Assembly: GCA_021464245.1 (NCBI GenBank)
Contig: JADCRB010000071.1
Coordinates: 992,001 to 1,056,000, forward strand
Length of the DNA stretch: 64,000 bases
Direction of reading: 5' to 3'
Source of the DNA: Carallia brachiata
Taxonomy: Eukaryota; Streptophyta; Magnoliopsida; Malpighiales; Rhizophoraceae
This document shows, piece after piece, positions 39,930 to 53,443 of the stretch. Position 1 is the stretch's first letter. The number at the start of each line of letters is the position of its first letter. Under the pieces are notes generated by a model. It was not told where the DNA came from. It ran no database searches and saw nothing but the letters and a program-made list of their open reading frames with translations. The translations under genes and the position numbers were made by a program.

Positions 39930-42862
39930 CCGCGACTATAATCTCTCTCCCTGTCAACTTAACCTTTTTTCTTGGGAATTTTCTAGCCTAGGGGCAGACT
40001 TGTCCTGTTGCTGTAATATGGGAAGCTAGGTTTTGTTGGCTTGGAGGAGAGTCCAGAATGTATAGTTAGCCGCATTTACGACAATGCCCTCCTACAAATT
40101 CGCGTATCTCTTCTATTAACTTTTTTTTTATGGGGTAAAAAATTGAAAAGTAAAGTGTAACATCTTACTATCTTATTAAAGGATATTATAGATTTTTATT
40201 TAAAAAAGAAGCAAAAAAATACATTAAACAGTGAACTGTAAAGAAAAATATACAATAAACAATGAACGGTCAATTTTCGGCCCAATCCTAACAAAATTCG
40301 AGTTCGCCACCTCAATTGCCAATTCGAACCTCTTTATTGGTCGTACCTCTCATGCGTTGTGGTCTTACTCTTAAATCTCTGTTGTGCCCCAGGCAGCCGT
40401 GTTGTAACATAAGGTCGGCGAGGGTGCCCAAAATTGAGCAGCCGGAATGACTTTATAACCTTGATACTTTTTTTGTTGTCCTTTATAACCTCTTTTTTTT
40501 AATATAAGATTAGCATTTAATTACTTAAGAATTAGCATGGAAGTAAAATGGAGTCTTACAAATACTGCAAAAGTGTACGACATCCACAAGGGGCAAAGAT
40601 CCTAACCCACTAAGTGGACAAGTGGGCTGGCGAGCCTGTTGGTGCTTAAAGCACCGGACCCCTCGGGCTACCTGAGGGACTCAACCTTGATATACTTTAC
40701 GTGGGGCAATTTTTTGCCCTTTTGTAAGCTGAGGATTACTACTCAAAATAATAAATTAGTGGTAAATTAATATATTTTTATATTATAAATTTTAGATTTG
40801 AAATTTTGTATTTATATTTTTCTAATTGATATATGCTAGGGACTTATTCAGTATAAAAAGTAATACACAATATTGGGAGTAGACTCGCTTGTCTAAACTC
40901 TAGTAACGGAGTTACACTCAATTCTACTACTGTTTGAAAGGTGGGTTCATCCTTTTGAAATTGTTGAGCGAAACTTTAATAAATGAGAGTTACCTCGATT
41001 TTATTCTAAAGATTCAATGATTGATATACTCAATAAGATCTTTATTTTGTGTTAAAAAAAAAAAAGCTCAAGATTTAAGCAATAATATTTTGCTCAAATT
41101 TTGCTGGTGCAAACTAAAGCATTATTCTAAAATTCGGTTTGAGATTCAATTTTCGGACCAGTTTGAGTGTTTGACTATAATTATAAAGACGAATATGTAA
41201 CTAATAAACAATTTTTTAGATGTTTGAATTATGTGTATGCTTGTCTAATACTTTTTAGTCGTATATTAAAATATCAAATAGCCCAGCCTTACTCTCGCTG
41301 TGATGATAGGGTTAGGCCATTAGATTCAAGTCCTCTGTCCTACTACAAGTACTACAATAACATTCACTAAGTCCGATTGTCGGCCACCAGATCTACTAGT
41401 TTGTAATATTCGTCCTAGCCCACAAACACAAGTCCTTCTTGGTCAAAAACACAAGTCCTTGGTGCATAATATATAATCTCAAAGTACTTCCAAAACTTAA
41501 ATATAGTCGGTAAAGATGATGATAAGACCCTGATATAAAATTTTATATATGAATACAAAAAGAAACGAAAATACATTGCTCAATTATAATTGTTGATTAT
41601 CATTTATAAAAAAAAAAAAAAAACAACTGTAATATTGTGTGTGATTATAAGTAGGTCCAATGCTCACACTCGTTATTAAATGTAATAGAAACTGCAAAGT
41701 GATATTTGTTAGTGATATGCATAATTCGCTTTGGGTTAGGGTAATTGTTGTCACTCTACGTTTTTCACGTTTTGTTATTACTCCTCGGAGAGATTTTTTG
41801 ATTAAGCAACAAAAGAGACATTTCATTAAACAAAGTATTGAACTACACAGTAAAATTCAGTAAGGTAGGCCCCAAAACAGAACCATACATAAAGACTTAA
41901 GCAACCGCTAATAACCCAAACAGAAAGCCCAGAGACCTAAACAACTCACGGGAGGCAAGCTAAATCCATAGTCCAACCAGGTTCCGACCTACAGACTGAC
42001 GGGAGACCCGCCTCCAACAACTCCACAGTCCCCACAACTGGGAAGAGACTGATATCGGCGAAACTAGTGTGAACACAACCGATCACCAACGACCAAACAT
42101 CTAAAAGACTACGCCACAACTCCCAATCGGAGAGATTAACTGTCTGCAAAAGTAATGTGACGAGTTAATTAGGGACTCTCTAACAATAAATGAGAGTTGA
42201 CTTAGTAATCTATTTCCCAAGACTGGCATAACTAAAAAATCAAAGTCAAGAACAAATAACAACATTCAGATTTGGAATTGTTATGTGCCAACGTTCACGA
42301 ATATTTTGCGTCGATTGCCTGCATTGATTATGGTGGATCCGCTATTAACACATGCGTATCTACTAATTAATGCCACTTTGCGACAGAATAAAATGAAAAA
42401 GATTTGGATCATTAATGCCAATTTAATTAAACAAAAAAAAAAAGCGCGCATAGATTTCCCTATTCAGCAGGGGAAAAAGTTAGATTCACAAGAAAGAGTG
42501 CTCGAAATATTATTTGAATGTAATTAAGTAAATTTGATGTGTAACTAATTGAATTTTATGTGTAAAAAATAATAATGATTTTTTCTCTTTATTTTTTATT
42601 ATACTTGAAATACAGATAATTGTAAACCAAATGTAATCAGTTACATTCAGATAATATTTCAGATATATTTTTATCTAAAAATATAACAGTGCTCCAAGTA
42701 AGGAGATAAATAATAGCCAACCCTACCCAACCAACCAGGAGTCCACAACAAATCATCCTTCCAGCCGCAAGCTCTCCCTCCTTTTTTTTTTTTTTTTATT
42801 TATTTTTTAAAATTTTTTATTTTTTTTTTCTTTCTTTCTCAGACCCTGACTTGCGTACATAA
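39930..42862. other. intergenic, TIM17 5' flank and unclassified repeats
   Basis: No gene recognised. 40550-40700 is locally GC-richer (around GCACCGGACCCCTCGGGC), and 41860-42160 is a less AT-rich block that looks transposon-derived, but neither gives a recognisable protein. The last 150 bases have long T runs and lead into the ceramide glucosyltransferase promoter. Confidence 0.4.
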
Positions 42863-42871
42863 CTATAAATA
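42863..42871 (+). promoter_or_regulatory. candidate TATA box of the ceramide glucosyltransferase gene
   Basis: CTATAAATA lies about 320 bases upstream of the start codon. A leader with an intron between them explains the distance. Confidence 0.5.
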
Positions 42872-43004
42872 ACGAACCCCCCCATAACTAACGGTCGCTC
42901 CCTCTTCTCGCATTGGACCTCCACATCCATTCCTTTTTCTACACTCTTCTTTGTCTCTCTTCTCCTCCTTTCTCTCTCTCATACATTTCAGTATTATTGT
43001 TATT

Positions 43005-43153
43005 GTAAGTTTGCAGAATCCGCATTCCACGTAACGCGATGTTCTCGTTTGATTCTCGGATTCGATTTTTTTAGACAAGAAAGAAAAATAAATTTCAAGG
43101 CTTTCTTTCTAGTTATTCGACGCTTTTTTTTTTTTTTTTGTGTTTTTTTGCAG
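43005..43153 (+). other. predicted leader intron of the ceramide glucosyltransferase gene
   Basis: A consensus donor (GTAAGT at 43005) and a strong acceptor (long T run then TTTTTTTGCAG, ending 43153) enclose 149 bases. A 32-base purine-rich exon part follows up to the ATG. The upstream part has CT-rich leader character. Confidence 0.5.
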
Positions 43154-43185
43154 AGGAGGAGGAAGGAGAGAAGGGAGGGAAAGCA

Positions 43186-46100
43186 ATGTCGTCATTGGTT
43201 TCCATTGATTGGTTTCTCTTCTCTCTCAGCACAGCCTTCTGCAGTCCTTTCGCTGTTTTTATTCAGATCCAGGTCAATTTTTTCTTCTTCTTCCTTTTTT
43301 TTTTTTGTTGTCTATTTCTTGCTCACGTTTTTTCAGATCCGTGTCTGTTTGGTTTCCAAGAAAGTCCACGCAAGATTAGAGGATACGTTTCTTTCCTTTT
43401 TTTTTTTTTAATGTTTTTTGTGTTTTCCTTTGCTGCAATGTGTTTGTTGGCTTCCTCTGAATTGCGTGGATTTGGTGATCTCAATGTATAAATTGAAATT
43501 TTCTCTGAGAGCTGAATTGTGCTTGGACAGTGTTCTGTTTTTGTTTTGTTTTTCTCTGTTCGTGATAATTCGTGAAATTCGATTCTTTTTATCTGGCTTT
43601 GCTTTCGCAGCAATTAGGATACTTTGTTTATGTACGAAATGTGGACTTTTGTATTCTTTTTAAGAACGCTGCTGCAACTTAATTCTCTCTCTCTCTCTCT
43701 CTTTTAATAGCATTCCCATTCTGCCTTTATTGTTTAGAGAGTGACATGTATATTTTGTGGGAAAATGCGGTTCAACTATTGGAATTTGTCTAAGACACGG
43801 AGTTTTGTTCTGAAATTTTGTATCTGGGGTGAGGGAAGACGGTTATTATTGTATTTCAAATGATTGATTGGCGCCTGTAGGCAATAATGCTTGAGCTTTA
43901 TGTAAGGGAGATTTTTTTGTCCTTTTCTGCTTCAATTGTTCTTGCTCTAATCACCTTGACTAAGTGTAAACAAGGCAAATTGCTATGTCACAGAGGTCAT
44001 TTGTACAGAATTATATTGGAAGATCTTTGGCTATGTATTAGGTGAATCTTTCAATTGCCTTGAAATTTTGGACTGCCATGTTATTGCTTCATTAAAGTTA
44101 GCGACAGTCATATTAGTGATGTCCAGTAATACTTTTAATGTTTGGATGATCTCTTAAAGCTGAGGAATTATTGGAAAGAGAACTTATAGGCTACTCTGAC
44201 ATTGTTTTGCTTCTCTGTGATGACTATTTCGTGCTTCGATGGCTTCGTATCTCTATTGCATGGCCATGTTTTTCGTTCCAATTCCATCGATCAGCACCAT
44301 GGAAGGCAATCATTGCCTGATGCAGCTCTTGTTTGCTCTATATTGAATGTGCTCCCTCCATCAGGCATTGTATCTGCTTCAGTTTAATCGTATAGATAAA
44401 TTTCACTGGGTAGCAAAGGGAAATTTCTCATCGGAAACCAAGAGGATAATGAATTATACGTGCTTATAGTTGGGTGAAAGGATTGAGAAGTGTGTGAAGA
44501 ACTTAGTCTTTACGCAAAAGATATGAAATTAACATGGCTACCATTGTTTTTGCTGACATCTTATAAGCATTTGTCAGTTCAGACCATCCATAATTGTGGC
44601 TGCCTATTGCTTTTATATTATTGGTAGTGGCAGGTTTTGCACATGAAGTTGCTTATCATCTGACCATTTCTTTAAATAGCATCATGTGTTTGCTTTCGTC
44701 CGTTAGCTATATTCCTTCCACGCTCTTCACTTTTTCTGATGCTTTATGAGGAAGATGTCGTTGTAACTTGGAATCTTATGTTTGTGCCGCAGGGATGTTT
44801 AATCTGCCTAGGTCTTGCTATTGGGTGGTGTCTTGCTGCTTTTGTGAGGTATCGAGATGTAGTGATATGAGTTAAAATGCTTATTTACCCTTGACTGTTT
44901 GTTTAATATAACCTGCATTTTCTTGTTGAGATAATACCATTGTGTTGTTTTCTTTCGCAGGAATAGAGAGATAAAGCGGATCAAGAATAGCATGAGAGCT
45001 GGCAATAACTTTGCATTTCTTTGTCATAACATTAATGACCTGGAGCACTCTCGTCAGGTCAATCTGCCAAGAGTGTCGGTTGTAATGCCTTTAAAGGGGT
45101 TTGGAGAACACAATCCACATAATTGGACAAGTCAGGTATTCTCTTATGAGTTGCCTTTCTCTCATCATTTTTTCTGCCGATGACCAAGCCTCTTCTGTTT
45201 GCCTGAGGTTGTTTGCTGCATTTATTATTACTATGTTTTTGGCTGCTTTGACTTGGGGCATGGAAGAGGAGAGTTGGATCTGTTATTTGTCTAAAATGAC
45301 TTCAAATTGAATTTTTGATTTTCCATTCTAGCCATTTCTAATAAGGTTCCATGAGTCTTATTTGTTTCCTGGATCTCTAGAGACTGAAACAATGGGCTCA
45401 TTTTCTTCGTCATATTATTACTTATGCATCTTGACAAATTTTCAATCATCTAACTTGTTAGATGTTTATCTTTCTTTTCTTCTTGTAGATGTGATAGGGT
45501 TAGCAAGTGTCTCGCTATGTTGGTTGGAAGAAATGTTGGTGTGGATAATCTATATTATGGCCTATCCCTTTCTGTTGGAAAAAAAAATAATATTGTTTTT
45601 GGTGTTGTCAACTATACTTTTGGTTAATATGTATGCAGATCACGTCTCTCTATGGCGGTCCTGTAGAATTTATTTTTGTGGTGGAAAGTGAAGAAGACCC
45701 TGCTTACCATGCGGTATCTCGCTTGTTATCAGATTTTAAGGTACATCTTATTTGACAGACTTAGTTTTGTTTATAAAATCACAGATTCTTTGATATTGCT
45801 AATAGAAGATATTAATCACAAGAAGTCGTGAATAGTATGACAAACAGCATAAAATTTTATCTTGTCTCTCCTGGAAGCTTTGTCTTTTAAACGGACCAAC
45901 ATCAATTGTTTTGCTGCCATTGTAATATCTGTTTCTGCTTTGACAAATGAATTTGGATACATGCCTGAAACTTTGAACGTTGTGAAATCTAATAATGCTG
46001 TACGTAGAACATTTCCGTGTACTAGCCTTGTAATGTCTCAGGAGGCTGTTTACTTTGCAGGATCAAATTGAAACTAGAATTATCATAGCAGGTCTGTCAA

Positions 46101-49100
46101 CAACTTGTAGTCAGAAAATCCATAATCAGTTGGTATGTAACTGGCTTGGTTGTTTTCTCCATTGCCTTTCTATTCAAATGCCTTTTCTGTAGCAATATCT
46201 TCAACTTCAGTCTGGTTCCTTCGTTACAATGTTAATGGAGCCATGCGATGTTTCCTAATGCTTTTAGGAATCAACTATGTGAATATTTTATATCTTTAGG
46301 ATTTGCTTCTTTGGCCTTGATGCTGGATGGAATTGATCTTTGCTCGGAATTGCTATTGGGATTGCAGTTAGAAACTGTGCTAGCATTTTTTGCCACTTGC
46401 ATAAATTGAAGGGATCTTCATTATCTTTATCTTGTGTTGTATTGTTTAGAAGCATGCTTTGATAAGACGTTAACACATGCATTCTGGTGCTTTTTGTCAA
46501 GATTGGGGTGGAGAAAATTCATAAAGACAGCAAGTATGTATTGTTTTTGGATGATGATGTTAGGCTGCATCCTGGAACAATTGGAGCCCTCACTGCTGAG
46601 ATGGAAAATAATCCTGAGGTTGGGTTTTTTCATATATGCTGGCCCAAATGTTTGTAGTGGCAAAAATACTGATTCAGTTATATGATCTTAAGTTTTGAAT
46701 CATGCCTGCAGATATTCATTCAAACAGGATATCCGCTTGATCTGCCTTCTGGGAGCTTAGGAAGTTACTGTATCTACGAATATCATATGGTATAGCACCC
46801 TCAATGACCTTCCTATATCTTAATGTAACATTTTCTTCATCATACTTTTCCTTTCTCAGATTCCAAGTTGCATGAACTCTGTGCATACGTGGATGTTTAT
46901 TTTGGTTGGTGCTGTTATCAATATGTCTGTTTCGTTCATTTTTGTTTATCCTAACAGCAATAGTATATTAAATTGTGACGTTAAATGGGATAGACATATG
47001 GGTAATCTACTTTAAAATTATTATGTGCCTTGGTATGTTCTTCATATTCGCTTTTTGCAACTATAGGGTTTACCACCTTTGTGTTCAGATTTTGATATTC
47101 TGCAATTATTCAGTTGACTTGAATTGGTTGTGGGTTGTTTGTTTCCTGACAACTGAAATGAAGCTTTATTTAGTGGTACATGAGTCAAGTTTCTTGAGAA
47201 CTTTTCTAAGTCTTTTTTTGGAACTGTGAATTTGTTTGCTGACAGTTTTATGACATCTAAATTGATATATTGCAGGCATTGCATATAAGCTTGCTTCCCT
47301 CAGTTAACATATTTCTAACAAGTGAACATCTTAAATGTTTTCTATCTACAGCCTTGCTCGATGGGTTTTGCCACGGGCGGGAAAACATTCTTTCTGTGGG
47401 GAGGGTGCATGATGGCAAGTATTCCCTACTATACATCTGATCTTGCACATAAGATTCAATTGTTTTCTTAATTTTTCTTCCCTTTTTTCTCCAGATGCAC
47501 GCCGATGATTTCAGATATGACCGGTGTGGTGTGGTCTCAGGACTTCGAGATGGTGGATACTCGGATGATATGACCCTTGCAGCTATAGCTGGTAATTGAA
47601 CTCATCAGTAGATGATTTGCAAGCTGATTTTACTAGACTTACTAAAAACCTCTTTCTTTTTCTCCATGTATTGCATATTTTCTGGGTCATAAGCTGTCAA
47701 TTTTTTAATTTTCAACTTTATCATTTCATCCAGGGGATTATAAGAGACTCATTACATCACCTCCAGTTGCTGTTTTTCCACATCCCCTTGGTAGTGACCT
47801 TAGTCTTTCAAGGTTTGTGATGCATACTTGTTTTTGGCTGGTTATCATACAATTTTTCCCATACCAACTTGTGTACTTCACTATCGAAAGAAAACTTATG
47901 CATATCTTTTCTAGATACTGGAATTACTTGAGGAAGCAAACCTTTGTTTTGGAATCATACATATCAAAGGTTAATAGGATGATGAATCGAGCATTATTCC
48001 ATACACACTGCTATTTGTCATGGGGATTTGTCGCACCATACTTTATGGCTATGGTTCATGTTGCAGCAGCATTGCGTATATACATAGGAGGATATGCACG
48101 TGAGGAGTTCAACTTTGTTTCTGACGGTGAACTTTCTCTTTCTCTCCTCATTTTATGTTCTAGTTAAGATTAGGTGGATGTTTTCATTTGGGCACAGGAA
48201 GGGGAATTAAATATTTCTGTGAAACCCAAAAAATATTTTGAGCTTCGCGTGGAAAATTGTCTATATGTGCTAGGTGGACAGAAATTTTGGTCTCTCCCAT
48301 CACATTGGAAACATCTCATGTGCTCTCTTCAGTATATTTTTTATATGATGATTTGAGTGCACAATGTTAGTATGCAATTATGATCAGCTCATGCACCCCT
48401 CCCTACCTGACATATGTCAGTTAGTGGACATGATTACCTCATGGATTGGGTGGTTGTGATAATCTGGAAACCCGAAATGGTGACAAACTTTGACTGATAT
48501 AGCATATTCCTGTTCTCACTTAATGAGAACATGGTAAGCGAACACTGGTCCATTTACAGGAGATTGATAGATTCAAGAATTAAGGATTTTGCAGTCACTT
48601 CATGTGCAGATCACAAATCCTTTATCAAGGTTAACTATACTTGGAATGGGAAGATAGAGATAAAGCTCGCTATTAATTTCAAGTGTTGGTTTCTTTTTGA
48701 ATTATTAAGATATTCATTCTTAGAGCTTAGTAAAATATTTTGACACAGGGTTGTTACTGGTCACCTGCCTAGCCACATGCACCTTTGCAGAACTTCTATC
48801 AATGTGGAATTTGACAAGGATAGAGGTTCGATTATGCAACATGCTATCCCCTGAGGCTCCTCCACTGTCTCTTGCTACTTATAACTGGGTCCTCGTAAGT
48901 ATTTTCTGTTGTTTGTAATACTACTATAATTGGCTGCAAAAGAATTTGTAAGCTGTGTTCTTTTAGGCAGTTATACTTCTCAATGACATTTAGCTGCACC
49001 CCATCAATTGTCCATGAACCTTCTTTATTTCCAGGTAATAAAATTATTGTCACCGCCCCGTTGATGGACTTTCTGGGAGATAACTTTTTGCCTGTTACAT

Positions 49101-50138
49101 CTAAATGGTTGGCTTTAGTGTCTTTTCGCCTGTTACACCTAAATGGTTGGCTTTAGTGTTCTTTGACAAGCCAATCAGACTAGTAAGTTATGTAGTAGAA
49201 TTCAGGGCTGAAAAAAGAGAGCAGACCTAGTTAAACATATGAAGGCAATAATCCTTTAGAATAAAAAAAACAGCTAGCACTAGCTATTTTCTGTCTAAAT
49301 TAAATTCCAAAGCCCAAACATCTTTTCAGTTAGTGCCGGGGATATCATGATGGTGAATGGTGACTTGTTAGTAATGAGTGTGCTATTTCCTTGGAGCAGG
49401 TATTTATTGCACTGTTGGTGGATAACTTTTTATATCCAATATGTGCATACCGATCACATTTTTCTCAGTCTATCAATTGGTCTGGTATAAGATACCATTT
49501 GAAGGATGGGAAGATAGGCAAGGTATGCCAGCACTGATCTTTTGTTTTGTGATCTTTTGTGAGCTTTTTTTAACGTATTTATCGCGATTTTCTTTAGATA
49601 AAACTATCTTAAACTTTTTGTGATATTGGTCTCTCGTTTCAAGCAGTGTTGCAATAGGAAGCTAGGTTTAAATTTTAAGTTGAAGATATGGAACGTGTTA
49701 TTGCTCTGAAATTGAATACGCAAGGAAGCAGTCTTCCTCCTCGAAGGGCTAAGAGAATAACACTAACTATAAACCAATCCTTTCAATGTCATCGAGGAAC
49801 TATTTTCTCAGCAAATTGAATTCTTTTTCCTCCCTTTTAAAACTCCCAAGTTTTAATGAGGAATTCTGAAGTATTTTTCCTTTGTTTGGATGGAATTTGT
49901 ACAACTGCCTGCTTGGATTGCTTCTGATATTAGCAGCATTTTTTTTTTTTTTTTTTTTTTTTTTGGGTTTGGGGTTAACAATAATGCAGATCGAGAGAAG
50001 AAAGGATATGGGTCCAATGTACTCTGACTTGGCATGGAAGCTTCTAGGGAAGAAGGGAGCTCTACCCAAAGTTCATTCCTTGGCTCCCTGGCTAGAAGTT
50101 TGGCGCAGTGGAGACAACCCAAAAAACATGATGTGTAA
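43186..50138 (+). CDS. GCS: ceramide glucosyltransferase (glucosylceramide synthase)
   Basis: It transfers glucose from UDP-glucose to ceramide, making glucosylceramide in the ER/Golgi (family GT21). Fourteen exons: 43186-43272, 44793-44848, 44961-45135, 45639-45740, 46061-46132, 46502-46618, 46712-46789, 47352-47414, 47495-47591, 47734-47812, 47915-48126, 48749-48894, 49400-49522, 49990-50138. All phases agree and give 518 residues. Residues 1-48 carry an N-terminal membrane anchor. The GT domain shows PRVSVVMPLKG, VVESEEDPA (120-128), FLDDDVRLHPG (179-189), GGCMM and MHADDFRYD (251-259), and C-terminal membrane segments follow. Intron 8 uses a GC donor (ATG/GCAAGT). The last exon lacks one base near 50085: uncorrected, the frame ends at 50166 with a foreign tail, while corrected it reads SLARSLAQWRQPKKHDV and stops at 50136-50138. 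It matches plant GCS (Arabidopsis At2g19880) along its length. Confidence 0.96.
49086..49161 (+). repeat. tandem duplication of about 38 bases in GCS intron 12
   Basis: Two adjacent copies of a unit containing GCCTGTTACATCTAAATGG then TTGGCTTTAGTGT, differing at two or three positions. Confidence 0.85.
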
Positions 50139-51228
50139 CACTAACAGTGGACGCCCAAAATCCTGAGATTTTGTAGCTCAGGTTTTAAGATTCAGTGGGC
50201 CGATACCTTTTGGATAACAAGATTCTTGTTCGATAAGATTATACTCTTGGATGGGTTTCCCACTATTTTTAAGGCCCATTCAATGAAATTTGATTCTTCA
50301 ACCCCACCCACCTTGTGTCTGCGTTGATTTTGTAATCTGCACTAATTTGGTCTGTAATTTATATTTTTTTGTAATCTGCACTAATTTGTTCTGTTATTTA
50401 TATAATTTTTTGTATTGGTTAAAAGTCTATATTGTTAGAAGTCGCCAATCATCTGTTGTCTAGTCTTCGTAACAATGAAAAAGAAAGTCGATCAGATTCT
50501 CTGCTGTCTGGTATGTCTACACTTCTATATCGCATGTACCCAAGTGATAAGAATCAGCCAATCAGGATAAACTGTTTGCACAGCAAGACTGCATTTTTCA
50601 TGCAGTCATATATGTATGTATTTTAGTCACATATTCATTATTCATCCATTCTCTATACTACTATATATTGGATAAAATTATTACATATTATCATTGTCAG
50701 TTTCCATCTTATTCATAGCATGCATGTGTAGAAAGAGGAAATAAGAATGAGTTTGTGAAGATGAGGAATGGGAATGAGTGTATCTCATATGTGGAGAAAT
50801 TTCTCTCCCTGTGTAAATGACAACGAAATTTTCACTTATCAAAAGGAAAAATGCATGACCCTTTCTCATTTTCGATTCCTGAGTGAACTTTTCAGGAAAC
50901 TTTACGACCCCTTACTAGAGTAAATGAAGCATCCAAGTGAATGGAGTGGCGTCAGTGATCAGTCAGAAAATTAGCCATGATGCGCACAGGTTGGTGTCGT
51001 CATTAGAATCCCAGTGTCCACAGTTTCCTTCTAAACTAGCTGATTAAGGTGTAGCTAACCAATTCATACAAGAAAAATGACGGACAAAAAACAGTTTAAT
51101 AGCCAATTAAAGAAGAGCTGACCACCACGAGACATCATTAAGAAATAATGTTGATACATCAAGGGCAGAAAACCAGCAAAAACTGGAATCTTCTCTTAAT
51201 TTTCAGATGAAACAATGGCTGTAATCAG
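50139..51228. other. 3' flanks of two convergent genes, with a short tandem repeat
   Basis: Probable 3' UTRs of GCS (left) and the cytochrome b5-like gene (right). Two copies of a unit of about 38 bases (TGTAATCTGCACTAATTTG) lie at 50331-50369 and 50370-50407. No other gene seen. Confidence 0.6.
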
Positions 51229-52499
51229 CTACTTTCGAAGATCTCCAATGTAGAAGTCATCAATCATGTCAAAGACTCGGGTCGCATGCTGTGGCCTGCA
51301 GTACATAATCAAAACATGAGAAAGGTGAGTGCATACTCCACGAATAGCATGCAGTATGGTTAGATTGTCTTGACACAGGTAGTTAAGGCCTTGAAACCAA
51401 TAGTTAAACTACTGATTTAACCCCAAAAAAAAAACCATCTGAAACAGACAGGAAGAAAAGATTCGGAGACCAAAATAAGAGCACCAGGCATTATCCATAG
51501 GTAGATAAGCTTATCAAAATATCCATGAAATTTTCATAAATATAGTAAGTTTACTTTATATGCCAATAGAAGCATGTCTAAAGGAGGGCTAGGCAACTCG
51601 GTGTAAAAACTTTGTGAATATTTAAAACTTGATTCTAATCAGCTGGACTGGAACAATGCAAATGAAGCCAAGATGTTACTGATAATGTAATTCCGAGCCA
51701 ATAATGTACCATTTTTTTAAATTTGAATGTATAAACTTAAACAAACTATTGTTCAGCCAGATCAAAGGCAACAAGGAATATGTTTTTAGCTGACAGTGCA
51801 TACCCATAAAACCCTTCAGTCGAATCATCCCCAGCATGTGCCAGGATGGCATCACCACCAGGGTGTTCTTCCACATATGAGGTAACATCATAGACCTATA
51901 GTTGCAGAAAACAGAAGTTGAAAAATTGAGAACTCATTGCAAAAGGGGATTATCATATAACACATCTAAAATTGGAGAGAGTCCTAAGCCATAGAGGATA
52001 AACTGGGTCCAAAACTAAGAGGATACCTTATCCTTGATAATGATCCAACAATCAGTTCTCTTATTATGCAATGAGACTTCTGCTTTAGTGTAACTTTTCA
52101 ATGCCTAGTAGCAATAACAATTCATTAACAACATCTTAGAGATCACGTGAAACTTGGACATGGTCACAGGCATAAATCAGTTCAATCACAGCATCCATTA
52201 GCTTAATTGATAGGGATGCTTAAAGTTTTCATGATTACACGTACCTTATTGTCACTAGAATTGGAATGATTCTTGTTTACTCCAGCTGCATTGAACAAAT
52301 TGTTACCAATGAGGCATGGCAAAATAATCCCTTTTCTTTTTTACGGATTTCCCAAACATCCCTAACAACATACACCTGAAGATTCTTAGGAAAGAAACGA
52401 GAAAAAGGAAGTAAAATTACCCGATTTACGGATCCGAGGAATCAAGATAAGACCACCGAATAGCACGCCCAAGAACAGTGCAACCACAGCCACAAGCAT
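51229..52499 (-). CDS. cytochrome b5-like heme protein with N-terminal membrane anchor
   Basis: A small heme-binding electron carrier. Five exons on the minus strand: 52499-52421, 52285-52245, 52104-52027, 51895-51804, 51295-51229. All junctions are GT-AG, phases agree, and the product is 118 residues. Residues 1-20 form a hydrophobic anchor (MLVAVVALFLGVLFGGLILI) followed by PRIRK, so the topology is N-terminal, unlike the C-terminal anchor of classical cytochrome b5. A short hydrophilic linker (NKNHSNSSDNK) leads to the domain, with KSYTKAEVSLHNKRTDCW, the heme-ligand motif EEHPGGDAI (His77) and the second ligand in PQHATRVF (His100). This is the layout of the Arabidopsis cytochrome b5-like protein At1g60660. 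No frame damage. Partner and exact membrane are not shown by the sequence. Confidence 0.93.
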
Positions 52500-52520
52500 A
52501 TCTCACCTTGGCCCCTCTTA

Positions 52521-53210
52521 CTGGTTAAAAAAAAGAGAAAAGCATTTTCCCACCATAAACTGGAAAGATTAAAGCATCAATATTGTGCTATTTATAAGCT
52601 TCATCCATTCTCAAACCATATTAAATAGAGAGGCTAAAAAAGAATCATTCAAAAGACAAATGTCAAAGGCAAAATCCCATCTTTTTCCTTTCTTTCTTTT
52701 TTGTTATCACCCATTTGCCTGGGTAATCCAAATATACATACCCATGAAATAGTTCAGATGGGGCATTGCTTATTGGTAATATAGGAACTTAAAAATTAAA
52801 TGTGCCAGCAAATTTAATATCTTTCAAAGTATTAACAGACCTTCAGACAGACCAAGGCTGTTAAGTTTGTTTCAGACAAATCTTTCATCTGCTTCTCTCT
52901 CACTTCTTGTGGGACTACCAACTTTTTACCTCTTCTTCAAACAAGAAACATCATATAAATCTCCCCCGTTTTGTTGCCCAGAAAGCAAAGCCAATTAAAT
53001 TTTTCCAGAAAGTATAGGCGAAAGGGAAAAGGAAGCACAAGTGGATAGCTTTTCACAGTAGAAGTAATAAATAAAACATTGCAACTGAGAAAGTTGAAGA
53101 AAGACTTGCTTTTTCCCCCTCTGAGTAAGGGTTTTTGGATTATAATCAAAATGCACTGGTTAATGATTAATGAAGAAAATGAAAAATGGAGATGTAGAAA
53201 TGGGAGCGAC
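52521..53210 (-). other. predicted leader intron of the cytochrome b5-like gene
   Basis: Just upstream of the start, the minus strand has a textbook pyrimidine tract and acceptor (TCTTTTTTTTAACCAG) ending at 52521, then 21 bases to the ATG. A plausible donor (AAAGCAG/GTCGCT) lies at 53210, next to a purine-rich segment (53211-53280) of leader character. Inferred from signals only. Confidence 0.4.
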
Positions 53211-53443
53211 CTGCTTTGCTTCTTCCTTCCGACACTGTCTGCCTCGTTCGTTCTTCCCAGTCTCGCCCGGAGAATCTTTTACAACGAGACAACCTCCGTC
53301 AGTGGCGTTTATGTATACAATCCTACTTCAAGTCCAAGTGGGCCGGGTCGGTTTGTTCGGGTTCAAATGGGCCTGACCAAGGACAGTTTTTGCGCCCATG
53401 AAGCCGAACGTAGTTAGTCTTTTTTCTTTTTTTTTTTTTTTTT

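Noticed and set aside
47501..47600. Frame break in ceramide glucosyltransferase at GDYKRL instead of the usual GQHKRL
   Set aside because: The splice junction is in phase and the change is an ordinary substitution.
53079..53417. Plus-strand frame of 112 codons
   Set aside because: No domain. It overlaps the predicted leader intron and leader exon of the cytochrome b5-like gene on the other strand.
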